Shown: positions 7,355 through 15,313 of the stretch, piece by piece | Numbering within the stretch: the stretch's first letter is position 1 | How the letters are laid out: every line of letters begins with the position of its first letter | Made by a program: the position numbers and the translations under genes | Assembly (NCBI GenBank): GCA_036396795.1 | Contig: DASWKF010000039.1 | Coordinates: 80,972 to 144,971, forward strand | Length of the DNA stretch: 64,000 nt | From: JAHEEM01 sp036396795 | GTDB taxonomy: Bacteria; Pseudomonadota; Gammaproteobacteria; Steroidobacterales; Rariloculaceae | Reading direction: 5' to 3' | Notes under the pieces: generated by a model | Told to the model about the DNA's origin: nothing | Seen by the model: only the letters and a program-made list of their open reading frames with translations | Database searches by the model: none

Positions 7355-8910
7355 GCTTCTTCTGCTTTGACGTACTCAAAGCCCGCAAAGGTTTCACGGA
7401 CGATATCTTCGAGCGTCGTCACTTCCTGGTCTGTCAGCGCCTTGAATTCTTTTTCGCGCCGCCTTTTCGGCAATAACCCGTGGTTCTGACGTATGAATAC
7501 GATGAGATTTCCGGCAAAACGGTCAGGCATCTCCACGGTATTCATGATCCCGCGCATGGCATCGTCGTGGCGGCGCAAGTAGTCGATTTCGCGCGGCAGA
7601 TCCTCTTCGACGGTTCTCAGCACGCAGGCGTAAAGAAATTCGGCTGCGCGCGTGCAGTCGAAATAGCGATACAGATCAGCCGTGTCATTTAACACTTCGA
7701 CATTGCGGCTCGGAGTTGCACGCCAGTCGATATACGGCATGAGGGGACCGGAATGATCCTGCAGCGTTGTGCGGTAATCTTCGATCCGGTCCAACATGAC
7801 CGATGAGACCGGAAACACAATCCCGGGCGGTGTGAACTTGCGCTCGGCCAGGACATGGTGGATCAGGCAGCGATGCAAACGTCCGTTTCCGTCCTGCAAG
7901 GGATGGATATAGACAAATCCAAACGCCGTCGCCGCAGCCTGCAAGACCGCATCGAGTTCAGACTCTGCCATCCGCTTGTTGGCATCCAATAGGCCCTTCA
8001 GGAGTCCGGCCAGATCCTCTGGCCTCGCCCCGATGAATTCCGGTAGCGGATCGCCGTTGTGGTCGTGCTCGCCCAAGAAGATGCCGTCAGGCCGCACGCC
8101 CGGCTTGATGAAGCGCATATCTTCGATCAGGACGTGGTGCAGGCGGACAATCTCATCGAGCGTGAGCTCGTTGCGTCCGGCCTGGAGCACGGCTCGCCCC
8201 CAACGCTCGAGCCGGTTGCGGGGCGCTCGTTCCCCCTCGATCTCAAAACTCGCGCGGCTGTCTGCGAGGAGCAGGAAGCTGGCCGCGCGCGTGACGAGAT
8301 GGCCGCCCGTGCGACCGATAGTCTCTCGCGCCTTCTCTGCTAGTGCAAGGTCGACATAGCCGCGCAGCGCGTCCGTCTTGCGAATGACCGGGCAGTACCG
8401 ACCCGAGCCGAGCAGGTTGTCCCGAACCCGGTGCCGCCGCGAAAGCACGGGCGTCGCTGTAAAGTAGGCATCTGCGTCGAGCAGATCGACGGCGGCGACA
8501 TTCGATGCGTCGGGTAGATCAAGCGTCCGTCCGGTCATCGATTCATACAGGAACCAGAGTCGGCGGGCGGGCGCACCTGTCGGCGCCGCCTGCACGAGCT
8601 TTTCGATCTCGGCGGGGTCGACGGCATCAAAAGTCCGCTTGAGAATGAGCGGATCGAAATCCTCGTGCCGGATGGCGAAGCTCAGGTGGTCTGCGAGATC
8701 CTCGCCCGGCCAGTACCTCTTGTCGAAGACCTGCCAACCACCCTCCTCGCGGCGACTGCCGCGCACGTGCCGGCCCGAGACGCAGCTCGGCCTGCGGACG
8801 GGCGCACCGATTGCGAGGGTCTGGACAAGAGCCGCCCATCCGGCCAGCCGGGACTCCCCGGGTACGGCAAGGTCCTGAAAGGCGGTGATTAGTGGCAAAT
8901 CCATCTCCAT
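7351..8910 (-). CDS. Class II Fic family protein (AMPylase-like)
   Basis: 519 residues. The Fic core motif is at residues 336-347: HPLQDGNGRLHR, with His336 as catalytic base and the GNGR loop for ATP phosphates. The usual Phe after HP is Leu. An inhibitory helix motif (S/T)xxxE(G/N) is present before the core at 221-226 (SFEIEG), which makes it a self-inhibited class II Fic. Such proteins transfer AMP (or another nucleotide) to hydroxyl groups of target proteins. The 200 residues before the inhibitory helix and the last 120 have no motif I can name. Upstream of the start lies an array of TGTCGAAA boxes, the first touching the start codon. Downstream it overlaps a decayed TIR gene. Confidence 0.88.
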   Translation of the reverse strand: MEMDLPLITAFQDLAVPGESRLAGWAALVQTLAIGAPVRRPSCVSGRHVRGSRREEGGWQVFDKRYWPGEDLADHLSFAIRHEDFDPLILKRTFDAVDPAEIEKLVQAAPTGAPARRLWFLYESMTGRTLDLPDASNVAAVDLLDADAYFTATPVLSRRHRVRDNLLGSGRYCPVIRKTDALRGYVDLALAEKARETIGRTGGHLVTRAASFLLLADSRASFEIEGERAPRNRLERWGRAVLQAGRNELTLDEIVRLHHVLIEDMRFIKPGVRPDGIFLGEHDHNGDPLPEFIGARPEDLAGLLKGLLDANKRMAESELDAVLQAAATAFGFVYIHPLQDGNGRLHRCLIHHVLAERKFTPPGIVFPVSSVMLDRIEDYRTTLQDHSGPLMPYIDWRATPSRNVEVLNDTADLYRYFDCTRAAEFLYACVLRTVEEDLPREIDYLRRHDDAMRGIMNTVEMPDRFAGNLIVFIRQNHGLLPKRRREKEFKALTDQEVTTLEDIVRETFAGFEYVKAEEA

Positions 8911-9046
8911 GGTCGAAAATTCCTTGCCAATGTCGAAAACCGATCGTTAATTCCTAGTTTGTCGAAAAATACACTAACAGGGCTTGTCGTCGAAATCCAT
9001 TCATTTCTGTCGAATATCACGACATTTCCACAGGAAATGTCGAATC
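8911..9046 (-). promoter_or_regulatory. Array of TGTCGAAA boxes upstream of fic
   Basis: The octamer TGTCGAAA or a close variant occurs at 8911 (GGTCGAAA), 8931, 8960, 8988 (CGTCGAAA), 9008 (TGTCGAAT) and 9039 (TGTCGAAT). All read in the same direction, with start-to-start spacings of 20, 29, 28, 20 and 31 bases, close to whole helical turns. No ORF crosses the array convincingly. It sits directly before the fic start codon (8910) and is most simply a cooperative operator. No regulator gene is adjacent. Confidence 0.6.
9020..9042. promoter_or_regulatory. Perfect 10-bp inverted repeat in the fic upstream region
   Basis: CGACATTTCC, spacer ACA, GGAAATGTCG: a 23-bp perfect dyad whose right arm contains the last TGTCG box of the array. 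It probably marks the primary operator, with the single boxes acting as half-sites. Confidence 0.6.
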
Positions 9047-9225
9047 TCTTTTGGTCTGTGGCGCGGTCGCGCTATGGCAGGAGACCGAGATTGGAGGGTT
9101 GCGTACGCGCACCGGTGGCGCGCGTACGCTTGAGCGCCGACGCTGAACTTTCACTCGATCGCTGCTGGTTCTGGTGATCGGCCACTCGCATTCGAGTAGG
9201 ACCTTGGTGGAACGGACGAGACACC

Positions 9226-9266
9226 ACTGGAAGATGGCGAGCCCGGAAGGACAAACTTCGAACTCT
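9226..9266 (+). repeat. 41-bp direct repeat, left copy
   Basis: Begins ACTGGAAGATGGCGAGCCCG and ends ACAAACTTCGAACTCT. It matches 11750-11790 at 38 of 41 positions in the same orientation. The two copies bracket hipA, its Xre partner and the GYD gene. In both copies one frame reads HWK(M/L)A(S/R)P(E/G)GQTSNSL and continues with related residues, so the repeat may be a piece of a duplicated or inserted coding sequence. Confidence 0.6.
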
Positions 9267-9425
9267 TTGGCCGAGCGCGTCTTTGAGACACAGGCCGAAT
9301 GGACTGAATACCTGAAGAACCCGTTCGAGCGCGGCCCGAGGCGGGGAAGGGGTTTCGAGCCGGAGATTTAGCCTGTGGGGCTCGCCCCTGCCGGCAGCAC
9401 CTGCCCAAGCAAGAGCGAGAAATAA

Positions 9426-9440
9426 AAGATAATTTATCTT
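9426..9440. promoter_or_regulatory. Inverted repeat in hipA promoter region
   Basis: AAGATAA-T-TTATCTT is a perfect 7-bp dyad in an A/T-rich tract. A second, TAAAA-TATG-TTTTA, lies at 9464-9477. Both are 40-90 bases before the hipA start at 9519 and are candidate operators for the Xre partner encoded downstream; HipB-type repressors bind such dyads. Confidence 0.5.
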
Positions 9441-9518
9441 CTTGCGGATTCGTCGATAAATAGTAAAATATGTTTTATATTCATACGAACTCAGTCAGAG
9501 ATATAAAACGAGATTTAG

Positions 9519-10757
9519 ATGGCGAAAGCGCTTTGGGGCAAAGTCTACCTGAAAGACGTATACGCCGGCCGGTTACAGGAGGAACCGGGTGGGCGCTGTG
9601 TTTTCACCTACGACGCCTCTTACCTCGAAAGCGAAAGGCCCGCGGCCATCGCCCATACGCTGCCCTTGCGGCGCGAGCCCTACACTGCCGAACGCGGCCT
9701 GCACCCATTCTTCGACAACCTAGTCGCGGAAGGGTGGTTCCGCAACGCCCAGGCACGGGCGCTCGGCATCGATTCCGACAATCGGTTCGCGCTCCTGCTC
9801 GGGTTCGGTCACGACCTCGCCGGGGCGGTATCGGTCGAAGACCCGGAGCCAGCCGAGCGGCAGGCTGTCGACCACGCGGATGAAGCGACGATTGCCGCCC
9901 TGCTTGGCCGGGCGTCGCTCTCCGGCGTCCAGCGCAAGCTGCTCGTCGTCAAGGACGGGAATGCATTCCGCCCGGTTGGGCCTGACGAACTCAGCACGCA
10001 CATCGCCAAGCTGCCCTCGGGCAATCTTGCCGGGCTGCTCGAGCTCGAGTACCTGACGACGCAGGCAGTGCGCGCTCTCCTGCCGGGCGAAGACATCGTC
10101 GACACGGAGATAGTCCACCTGGCTGCCATCAAGGAGGATGCGCTCATCATTCCGCGGTTCGACCGCACCTCGAGCAGCAAGCGCATTCACTTCGAGGAGT
10201 TCAACCAGCTCCTCGGCAAGTATTCCGGTGACGATAAGTACGAGGGAGCTTACGAGGATCTCGGGCAGTTCGTCCTGCACACGCCGTCCTGTATCCCTGC
10301 CGAAGCAGACCGCCTGCTGCGCCGCATTCTTGCCTGCCTGCTAACCGGAAATACCGATGCGCATTTCAAGAACTTCGCGATGTTTCATGCGCGCGACGGG
10401 TTGCGGCTGACGCCGGCCTACGACCTCGTCGCGGGCTCCGTTTATCCCGAGTATCAAACGATCGCTTTGCAGATCGCGGGAGCGAAAAACTTGGGGCTCG
10501 GCCGGCTGCATCCCAAGCACATTGTCGCAATGTCGGAAGGCTTCGGCGTCAACGCCGATGGGCTAGTCAGCGCGGTCGAGCAACTCGGAAAGCGCTTGCC
10601 GCAGGCACTCGCCGCAATCGAGAAATCCGCGACCGACTCGGAGCCGCTCAAGAAAAAACTGCAGCAGACTATGGAGAAACGATGGAACGGAAGTTTCGCC
10701 TCAACTGGCCAGCTATTGTCGAAGAAGCAAAGCAAAGGCGAAAAAGCCAGAAGCTGA
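9519..10757 (+). CDS. hipA: HipA-type serine/threonine kinase toxin
   Basis: 412 residues, starting MAKALWGKVYLKD at ATG 9519. It has the HipA N-terminal subdomain (residues 1-105) and then the kinase. SGVQRK at 135-140 is the loop that carries the autophosphorylated Ser in E. coli HipA, and HIAKLPS at 161-167 gives the ATP Lys. GNTDAHFKN at 277-285 is the catalytic loop (Asp280), and LTPAYDLV at 298-304 has the metal Asp. HipA kinases phosphorylate aminoacyl-tRNA synthetases and halt growth. Gene order is unusual: the Xre partner follows the toxin and overlaps its last 76 bases in another frame. The C-terminal tail (KRWNGSFASTG to the end) is basic and sits in that overlap. Confidence 0.88.
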   Translation: MAKALWGKVYLKDVYAGRLQEEPGGRCVFTYDASYLESERPAAIAHTLPLRREPYTAERGLHPFFDNLVAEGWFRNAQARALGIDSDNRFALLLGFGHDLAGAVSVEDPEPAERQAVDHADEATIAALLGRASLSGVQRKLLVVKDGNAFRPVGPDELSTHIAKLPSGNLAGLLELEYLTTQAVRALLPGEDIVDTEIVHLAAIKEDALIIPRFDRTSSSKRIHFEEFNQLLGKYSGDDKYEGAYEDLGQFVLHTPSCIPAEADRLLRRILACLLTGNTDAHFKNFAMFHARDGLRLTPAYDLVAGSVYPEYQTIALQIAGAKNLGLGRLHPKHIVAMSEGFGVNADGLVSAVEQLGKRLPQALAAIEKSATDSEPLKKKLQQTMEKRWNGSFASTGQLLSKKQSKGEKARS

Positions 10758-11149
10758 CGCAACAACGCCTTGGAGAGCTCGCCCGCGTCAGTACGCCGAC
10801 GGTCTCGCGGTTCGAGAACGGCGAGAAAGACATTCAGCTCTCTTCGGTCACCAGCATCCTCGGAGTGCTCGGCATGCTCGACGACAGGACGCTGGTCTTT
10901 TCCGACAAGCTGGTGCGCTACGATTCGGTGCGCGATGTTGCGGTGTTCGAGGGGCACGACGGCGACCGGACGATCCGCTGCGCGATCAGCCGCGAAGCGC
11001 TTGAAGACCACTTTGACGGCGATGATAAGGACCCCATCAAGGTCTTCCGCGCACACCGCGAGCGCATTGAGCATGAAGCGCGGCGCAAATACCTTGACGG
11101 CCACCTAGAGCCTGACGGCTCGATTCTTATCCGAACTCAGGACCTGTGA
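10682..11149 (+). CDS. Xre HTH antitoxin with C-terminal DUF1488-like domain
   Basis: 155 residues from ATG 10682, preceded by TGGAGAAACG. Residues 12-60 form an Xre/Cro helix-turn-helix (RKSQKLTQQRLGELARVSTP then TVSRFENGEK). Residues 80-150 (FEGHDGDRTIRCAISREALE then DPIKVFRAHRERIEHEARRK) match DUF1488, normally a stand-alone small domain. By position it should be the antitoxin and autorepressor for the HipA upstream, replacing the usual hipB-first order. The 76-base overlap with hipA implies coupled translation. A fused DUF1488 is not part of canonical HipB and may be the toxin-binding part; that is inference. Confidence 0.78.
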   Translation: MERKFRLNWPAIVEEAKQRRKSQKLTQQRLGELARVSTPTVSRFENGEKDIQLSSVTSILGVLGMLDDRTLVFSDKLVRYDSVRDVAVFEGHDGDRTIRCAISREALEDHFDGDDKDPIKVFRAHRERIEHEARRKYLDGHLEPDGSILIRTQDL

Positions 11150-11397
11150 GCGCGCGTTCCAGGAGGGCACAACGACCTCCCTTTTTGACACGTCGGCGGC
11201 CCTAAGGCATTGAAAAGATCGAGAACGGATATTCGTTTTGTGCTTAGCGAGAGATAGCTTTGATGGAATTGGCGCGCCATAGGGAATGAATCTGGGCACT
11301 GGCAGGTGATGGTCCGGTGCTAGATAAACGTCGGCGCGGAGTATCATTATTCGCCCCCGAATTGGGAGTGGTGCCGGACTTCGCAAAGGAGTTACTC

Positions 11398-11724
11398 ATG
11401 GCTCTATATTTGACACGCTTCAGCTATACGCCGGAAACCTGGGCTCGAATGATCGAAAACCCCGAAGACCGCCGTGAGGCTGCACGCAAGTACATCGAGT
11501 CAGTCGGCGGAAAGCTATACGGCTTCTGGTACGCGTTCGGCGCGTGCGACGGCTACAACCTCTGGGAGGCGCCTGACAACGTCTCGATGGCCGCAGTCGC
11601 GATCGCAATCGGCGGCGGCGGCGCGTTGTCGAAAATCGAGACGACGCCGCTGCTCACAGTCGAGGAGACCTTGGACGCCCTCGGCCGCGCGCGGGCGGTC
11701 GCCTACCGGCCGCCTGGCGCGTAG
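11398..11724 (+). CDS. GYD-domain protein
   Basis: 108 residues from ATG 11398 with AAAGGAG 7 bases upstream; the longer frame from 11317 lacks a ribosome site. MALYLTRFSYTPETWARMI then KYIESVGGKLYGFWYAFG and CDGYNLWEAPD are typical of the small GYD family, a ferredoxin-like dimeric alpha/beta fold whose biochemical role is not established. It lies inside the segment bracketed by the 41-bp repeats, after the hipA pair, but has its own 248-base upstream gap, so it is probably transcribed separately. Confidence 0.8.
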   Translation: MALYLTRFSYTPETWARMIENPEDRREAARKYIESVGGKLYGFWYAFGACDGYNLWEAPDNVSMAAVAIAIGGGGALSKIETTPLLTVEETLDALGRARAVAYRPPGA

Positions 11725-12342
11725 TGGGCCGGCCTCTACCAGCGGCAACACTGGAAGTTGGCGCGCCCGGGAGGACAAACTTCGAACTCTCTGCTCGAAA
11801 CGCTGGCCGGTTGGAGCAACTACCTTAAATCGCATTCACCGGGCGACTCCGGAAGCCATCGCCACCAGGACGTCGCCTGGCGGATAGTGCCTATAAGAGG
11901 CCTTATGTGAGCCGGCGAGCCCGGGGCGCGGGCCGGCGAGGCGGTGATGGCTTGTGGGCGGCTCGGTCGAGGGCGTCATGAGGGTCGAGCGGGCCCGGTC
12001 CCTCGTCGTTCCGGCGTTGAAATCTTCGCGACTGAGCCTGAAATGCCGGCGGGCGCGGGCAGCGCGCGGCCTCAAGCCAAGACGTGCCCGTCGCGGCGCG
12101 GTGGCCGGGGGCGGAGGAGCGGCCGTCAGATCGACAGATCGCACTCGGGCGGCGCGCGGCTCGGATGCGCGGGATCGACGGGTCATCTTGGACCGTATCT
12201 CTCGATCTCTGGGCATGGGGGTCTAATCTGTATCTGTACTCTGGCGTCGTACATAAATTCCCAAACCCGGCGTTTTCGCCAATAATGAACACCGGCACTC
12301 GGGATCAGGAGGTCTGTCGCCTCGCCGGATCACCTGCCCGCC
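11725..12342. other. Gene-free region before the LysR gene
   Basis: 618 bases. It contains the right copy of the 41-bp repeat (11750-11790) followed by a decayed-looking frame. Several GC-driven ORFs on both strands (for example 11836-12216 minus and 11954-12226 plus) have no recognisable protein features. An A/T-richer stretch at 12220-12290 may carry the promoter for the regulator gene, with AGGAGG at 12307-12312. Confidence 0.4.
11750..11790 (+). repeat. 41-bp direct repeat, right copy
   Basis: ACTGGAAGTTGGCGCGCCCG to ACAAACTTCGAACTCT; differs from 9226-9266 at three positions. See the left copy. Confidence 0.6.
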
Positions 12343-13221
12343 GTGGCGGCGTTCGCCCGGGTCGCCCATCACGGCAGCTTCACGCGCGCCGCCGCTGATC
12401 TCGGCGTTTCGCCGTCGGCGATCTCGCAGACCGTGCGGGGTCTGGAATCGAAGCTCGGCATCCGCCTGCTCAATCGCACCACGCGCAACGTCGGCCTGAG
12501 CGAGGCCGGCCGGCGGTTTCTCGAGCGCGTCGGTCCGGCGCTCGAGTTAATCGGCGAAGCTTTCGACGATCTCGGCGAGCTGCGCGACCGCCCAACCGGC
12601 CATCTACGCGTGACCCTGCCGCGCATTCCGGCGGCGACACTGCTCGCGCCGCTGCTGGGTAAGTTCACGCGTGCGTATCCCGACGTGCTGCTCGAGCTCA
12701 CGATCAACGACGAGCTCACGGACCTCGTGGCGCGCGGTTTCGATGCCGGCATTCGCTTGGGCGAGCGCCTCGCGCAGGACATGGTCGCCGTGCGGATCAG
12801 CCGGCCGCAGCGCCTCGCCGTTATCGGATCGCCCGAATACCTGCGCAACCGTCCCGCGCCGCACACGCCGACGGAGCTGCACGCGCACGCCTGCCTGCGC
12901 TTCCGTTATCCGACCAGTGGCGCGATCTACCGCTGGGAGTTCGAGCGCGACGGGCAGGCGCTCGAGATCGATATCGACGGCCGCTTCATCACCAACGACA
13001 TCGACATGATGGTCGCCGCGGCTCGCCAAGGGCTCGGGCTCGCCGCCGTGTTCGAGGATTGCGTGCGCGCTGAGCTTGCTTCGGGCACGCTGGTGCGCGT
13101 GCTCGAAGACTGGTGCGCACCGTTCCCGGGCTTCTTCATCTACTATCCGAGCCGCGTGCGTATGCCCTCGAAGCTGCGTGTGTTCGTCGATTTCCTGAAG
13201 CAATCCCTCGACGATGACTAA
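12343..13221 (+). CDS. LysR family transcriptional regulator
   Basis: 292 residues as given from GTG 12343. The winged HTH is intact: FARVAHHGSFTRAAADLGVS then AISQTVRGLESKLGIRLLNR, followed by the linker helix and the two-lobe effector domain (VTLPRIPAATLLAPLL and on). It is nearest to the DsdC/YafC-like group of LysR proteins that end in YYPSRVRMPSKLRVFVDFL. The start is doubtful. The coding frame stays open further left (SVASPDHLPAV), and a strong AGGAGG lies at 12307-12312, but no ATG, GTG or TTG in frame follows at normal spacing. Possible explanations are a rare start codon or a lost start. Target genes unknown; no divergent neighbour. Confidence 0.85.
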   Translation: MAAFARVAHHGSFTRAAADLGVSPSAISQTVRGLESKLGIRLLNRTTRNVGLSEAGRRFLERVGPALELIGEAFDDLGELRDRPTGHLRVTLPRIPAATLLAPLLGKFTRAYPDVLLELTINDELTDLVARGFDAGIRLGERLAQDMVAVRISRPQRLAVIGSPEYLRNRPAPHTPTELHAHACLRFRYPTSGAIYRWEFERDGQALEIDIDGRFITNDIDMMVAAARQGLGLAAVFEDCVRAELASGTLVRVLEDWCAPFPGFFIYYPSRVRMPSKLRVFVDFLKQSLDDD

Positions 13222-13305
13222 GCTCCACCGGCGGCCGAGTGTTGTATTGTTAGTCTATATGACGTACATTGTGGATAATACGGATACCACGCCGGAGCAA
13301 GGCCG

Positions 13306-13611
13306 ATGCCGCGTAAACAGATCAAGACCGAAAGGGAGCCGCCCAAGCGTGTCGAACGACTTGGATTCCGGGTGGACGAAGAGACGAAAGACCTCATCGA
13401 GCGGGCCGCCCATCTGTCGCGGCGTAAGGTCAGCGACTTCTGCGTGACCGCGCTCGCCGACACGGCGCGCCGGACGATCGCCGAGCACGAAACGCTGATG
13501 CTGTCGGATCGCGACCGCAAGGCGTTCTTCGACGCCCTGGTCAATCCACCCGAGCCCAGCGAGCGGCTGGTGCGCGCTCTGGCTGAGCACAAGCGCCGGG
13601 TCGCGCCCTGA
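13306..13611 (+). CDS. DUF1778 (TacA-like) ribbon-helix-helix antitoxin
   Basis: 101 residues. The N-terminal half is a ribbon-helix-helix (RVERLGFRVDEETKDLIERA then AHLSRRKVSDFCVTAL) with the DUF1778 pattern, and the C-terminus LMLSDRDRKAFFDALVNPPE with its S.RDR..F..AL..PP motif is the toxin-neutralising tail of TacA-type antitoxins. It should bind and neutralise the GNAT toxin that follows at once, and repress the pair. Together they form a type II system of the TacAT/AtaRT class. Confidence 0.87.
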   Translation: MPRKQIKTEREPPKRVERLGFRVDEETKDLIERAAHLSRRKVSDFCVTALADTARRTIAEHETLMLSDRDRKAFFDALVNPPEPSERLVRALAEHKRRVAP

Positions 13612-13634
13612 GCACGGCGCGGCCTCGGCCGGAT

Positions 13635-14138
13635 TTGCGGATCGAGGCACTTGCGCCGCATCGCGACCGGGACGGCTTCTCGTGCGGGATCGATAGTCTC
13701 GACCGCTATCTTCGCACGCAGGCGAGCCAGGACGTCCGGCGCAAGGCGAACGGCGTATTCGTTCTGATAGAGCCCGACGCGCCGAATATCGTGCTGGGCT
13801 ACTACACTCTCTGCGCCACGGGTCTGCCGCAAGGCGACGTCCCGGCGGCAGCGCGCAAGCACATCCCGCGCTATCCGCTCGTCAGCGCCACGCTCGTCGG
13901 ACGCCTCGCGGTCTCAGATGCGCGGCAGGGCGAGCGCTTGGGCGCCGTGCTTCTCGCCGACGCGGTGCGACGTGCGTACGCGACCGCGTCCACGGTAGGC
14001 TCGTCGATGCTGGTCGTGGATGCCATCAATGAGCGCGCCGTCTCCTTCTATGAGGGGAATGGCTTCGTGCGCCTGCCGGACTCGATGCGCCTGGCGCTAC
14101 CAATGCAAACCATTGAGAAATTGAAAGGAGCGTCATGA
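13635..14138 (+). CDS. GNAT toxin, TacT-like tRNA acetyltransferase
   Basis: 167 residues from TTG 13635. The frame is open further left, and a CTG at 13608 overlapping the antitoxin stop would add MSTARPRPD; neither start is standard. The TacT layout is clear: GFSCGIDSLDRYLRTQASQD, NIVLGYYTLCATGL, LVGRLAVSDARQGERLG (the acetyl-CoA pyrophosphate loop RQGERLG), and SFYEGNGFVRLPD with the conserved Tyr. TacT and AtaT proteins acetylate the amino group of charged tRNAs and stop translation. Its stop overlaps the ATG of the next gene (ATGA), so the YCII gene may be co-translated with it. Confidence 0.87.
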   Translation: MRIEALAPHRDRDGFSCGIDSLDRYLRTQASQDVRRKANGVFVLIEPDAPNIVLGYYTLCATGLPQGDVPAAARKHIPRYPLVSATLVGRLAVSDARQGERLGAVLLADAVRRAYATASTVGSSMLVVDAINERAVSFYEGNGFVRLPDSMRLALPMQTIEKLKGAS

Positions 14139-14503
14139 AATATATGTGCTTGATCTGCGCCGAGGTCGTGATGGAGCAGATGCCGGAGGCGGACGCCGAA
14201 CGGCACTACCAGGAATACGCCGAGTTCACGCAAACCCTCAGGAAGAACGGCCAGTACGTGGGCGCGAACCGGCTGTTGCCCGCGGCGACCGCAACCACGA
14301 TCCGCGTGCGCAACGGCAGGACTCTGGTTACCGACGGCCCGTTCGCCGAGACCAAGGAGCAGCTCGGCGGCTACTACCTCATCGAGGCGAAGGACCTGGA
14401 CGAAGCGATCGAGATCGCCGGGAAAATCCCGGGAGCGCGTCGCGGCTGCGTCGAGATCCGCCCGATCGCCGCCGACGCGCAGACGCTCGCGCTCGGCCTT
14501 TAG
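14135..14503 (+). CDS. YCII-related (DGPF-domain) protein
   Basis: 122 residues, AAAGGAG 6 bases before ATG. MKYMCLICAEVV, the TDGPFAETKEQLGGYYLIEA signature and the ending GCVEIRPI identify the DGPF/YCII family. This is a small ferredoxin-like fold, often encoded beside ECF sigma factors. Function not established. Here it is coupled to the GNAT toxin by ATGA overlap and converges on terC. A paralogue lies at 18036-18440. Confidence 0.86.
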   Translation: MKYMCLICAEVVMEQMPEADAERHYQEYAEFTQTLRKNGQYVGANRLLPAATATTIRVRNGRTLVTDGPFAETKEQLGGYYLIEAKDLDEAIEIAGKIPGARRGCVEIRPIAADAQTLALGL

Positions 14504-14513
14504 AGCCCGCGCG

Positions 14514-15260
14514 CTATGGCTCGGAGATGCGCTTGTGCAGCCGCAGCGGGTCGCGGCGCCGCCTGCGCACGCGCAGGTTGAGCATCTCCACGGTGACCGA
14601 GAACGCCATCGCGAAGTAGATGTAGCCCTTCGGAATATGCAGCTCGATGCCCTCGGCGATCAGCGCCACGCCGATGAGCACGAGGAAGCTCAAGGCGAGC
14701 ATTTTCACCGTCGGGTGCGCGTCGACGAAACGGCCGATCGCGCCCGCGGAGAACATCATCACGCCGACGGCGATGACGATCGCGATGATCATGACGGCGA
14801 CGTCCTCGGCCATGCCGACGGCGGTGATCACGGAGTCGAGCGAGAAGACGATGTCGATGATGCCGATCTGCACGATCACCGCCGCGAAGCCCGCGTGCAC
14901 GGCCCCGGCATGATGCTCGTCCCCGGCGCCTTCGAGGCTCTCATGGATCTCGAGCGTCGCTTTGGCGAGCAGGAACAGCCCGCCGCCGATCAGAATCAGG
15001 TCACGGCCCGAGAAATCCACGCCGAGCAGCGTGAACAGCGACGCCTGCAAGCGCATGATCCAGGTGATCATCAACAACAGCCCGATGCGCGTGAGCATCG
15101 CGAACGCAAGCCCGAGCACCCGCGCGCGCTGCCGCTCGGCTTCGGGCAGCCGGCCGACGAGCACGCTGATGAAGACGATGTTGTCGACGCCGAGCACGAT
15201 CTCGAGCGCCGTCAGGGTCGCGAGCGCCAGCCAAGCCTCGGGAGACGTTATCCATTCCAT
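14514..15260 (-). CDS. TerC family integral membrane protein
   Basis: 248 residues, about seven membrane segments. TerC hallmarks are LTALEIVLGVDNIVFISVL near the start (acidic and Asn residues in TM1-2) and QIGIIDIVFSLDSVITAVGM in the second half (the matching D.VFSLDS motif). The family is linked to tellurite resistance and metal ion (Mn) export. The tail is basic and cytoplasmic (RVRRRRRDPLRLHKR). Monocistronic, convergent with the YCII gene. Confidence 0.88.
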   Translation of the reverse strand: MEWITSPEAWLALATLTALEIVLGVDNIVFISVLVGRLPEAERQRARVLGLAFAMLTRIGLLLMITWIMRLQASLFTLLGVDFSGRDLILIGGGLFLLAKATLEIHESLEGAGDEHHAGAVHAGFAAVIVQIGIIDIVFSLDSVITAVGMAEDVAVMIIAIVIAVGVMMFSAGAIGRFVDAHPTVKMLALSFLVLIGVALIAEGIELHIPKGYIYFAMAFSVTVEMLNLRVRRRRRDPLRLHKRISEP

Positions 15261-15313
15261 GTGCTAGACCGGCCTCGATGCGTTCCTTGCCGCCGCCGAG
15301 CCCGGTCCCGCGA

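Larger units (their letters stand above)
8911..9518. other. Gene-free region between fic and hipA
   Basis: 608 bases between the divergent fic and hipA starts. From left to right it holds the TGTCGAAA array (8911-9046), a 41-bp element repeated at 11750 (9226-9266), and an A/T-rich tract (about 9420-9500) with two inverted repeats that should carry the hipA promoter. A 65-codon frame at 9174-9371 crosses the repeat; because a related frame crosses the other copy it may be gene debris, but it is not a supported gene. Confidence 0.5.

Noticed and set aside
8911..9046. Plasmid-type origin iterons
   Set aside because: Repeats are short and variably spaced, no Rep gene or DnaA boxes were seen, and the array ends exactly at the fic start codon.
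8911..9046. CRISPR array
   Set aside because: Repeat unit is only about 8 bp with 12-23 bp gaps; no cas genes in the window.
9174..9371. 65-codon frame between fic and hipA
   Set aside because: Possible debris shared with the 41-bp repeat, but no recognisable protein and no ribosome site.
11105..11386. 93-codon minus-strand frame between the Xre and GYD genes
   Set aside because: No motif and no ribosome site; lies over the likely promoter of the GYD gene.
11836..12298. Minus-strand ORFs before the LysR gene
   Set aside because: Arg/Pro-rich, no ribosome site, mutually overlapping on both strands; no family recognised.
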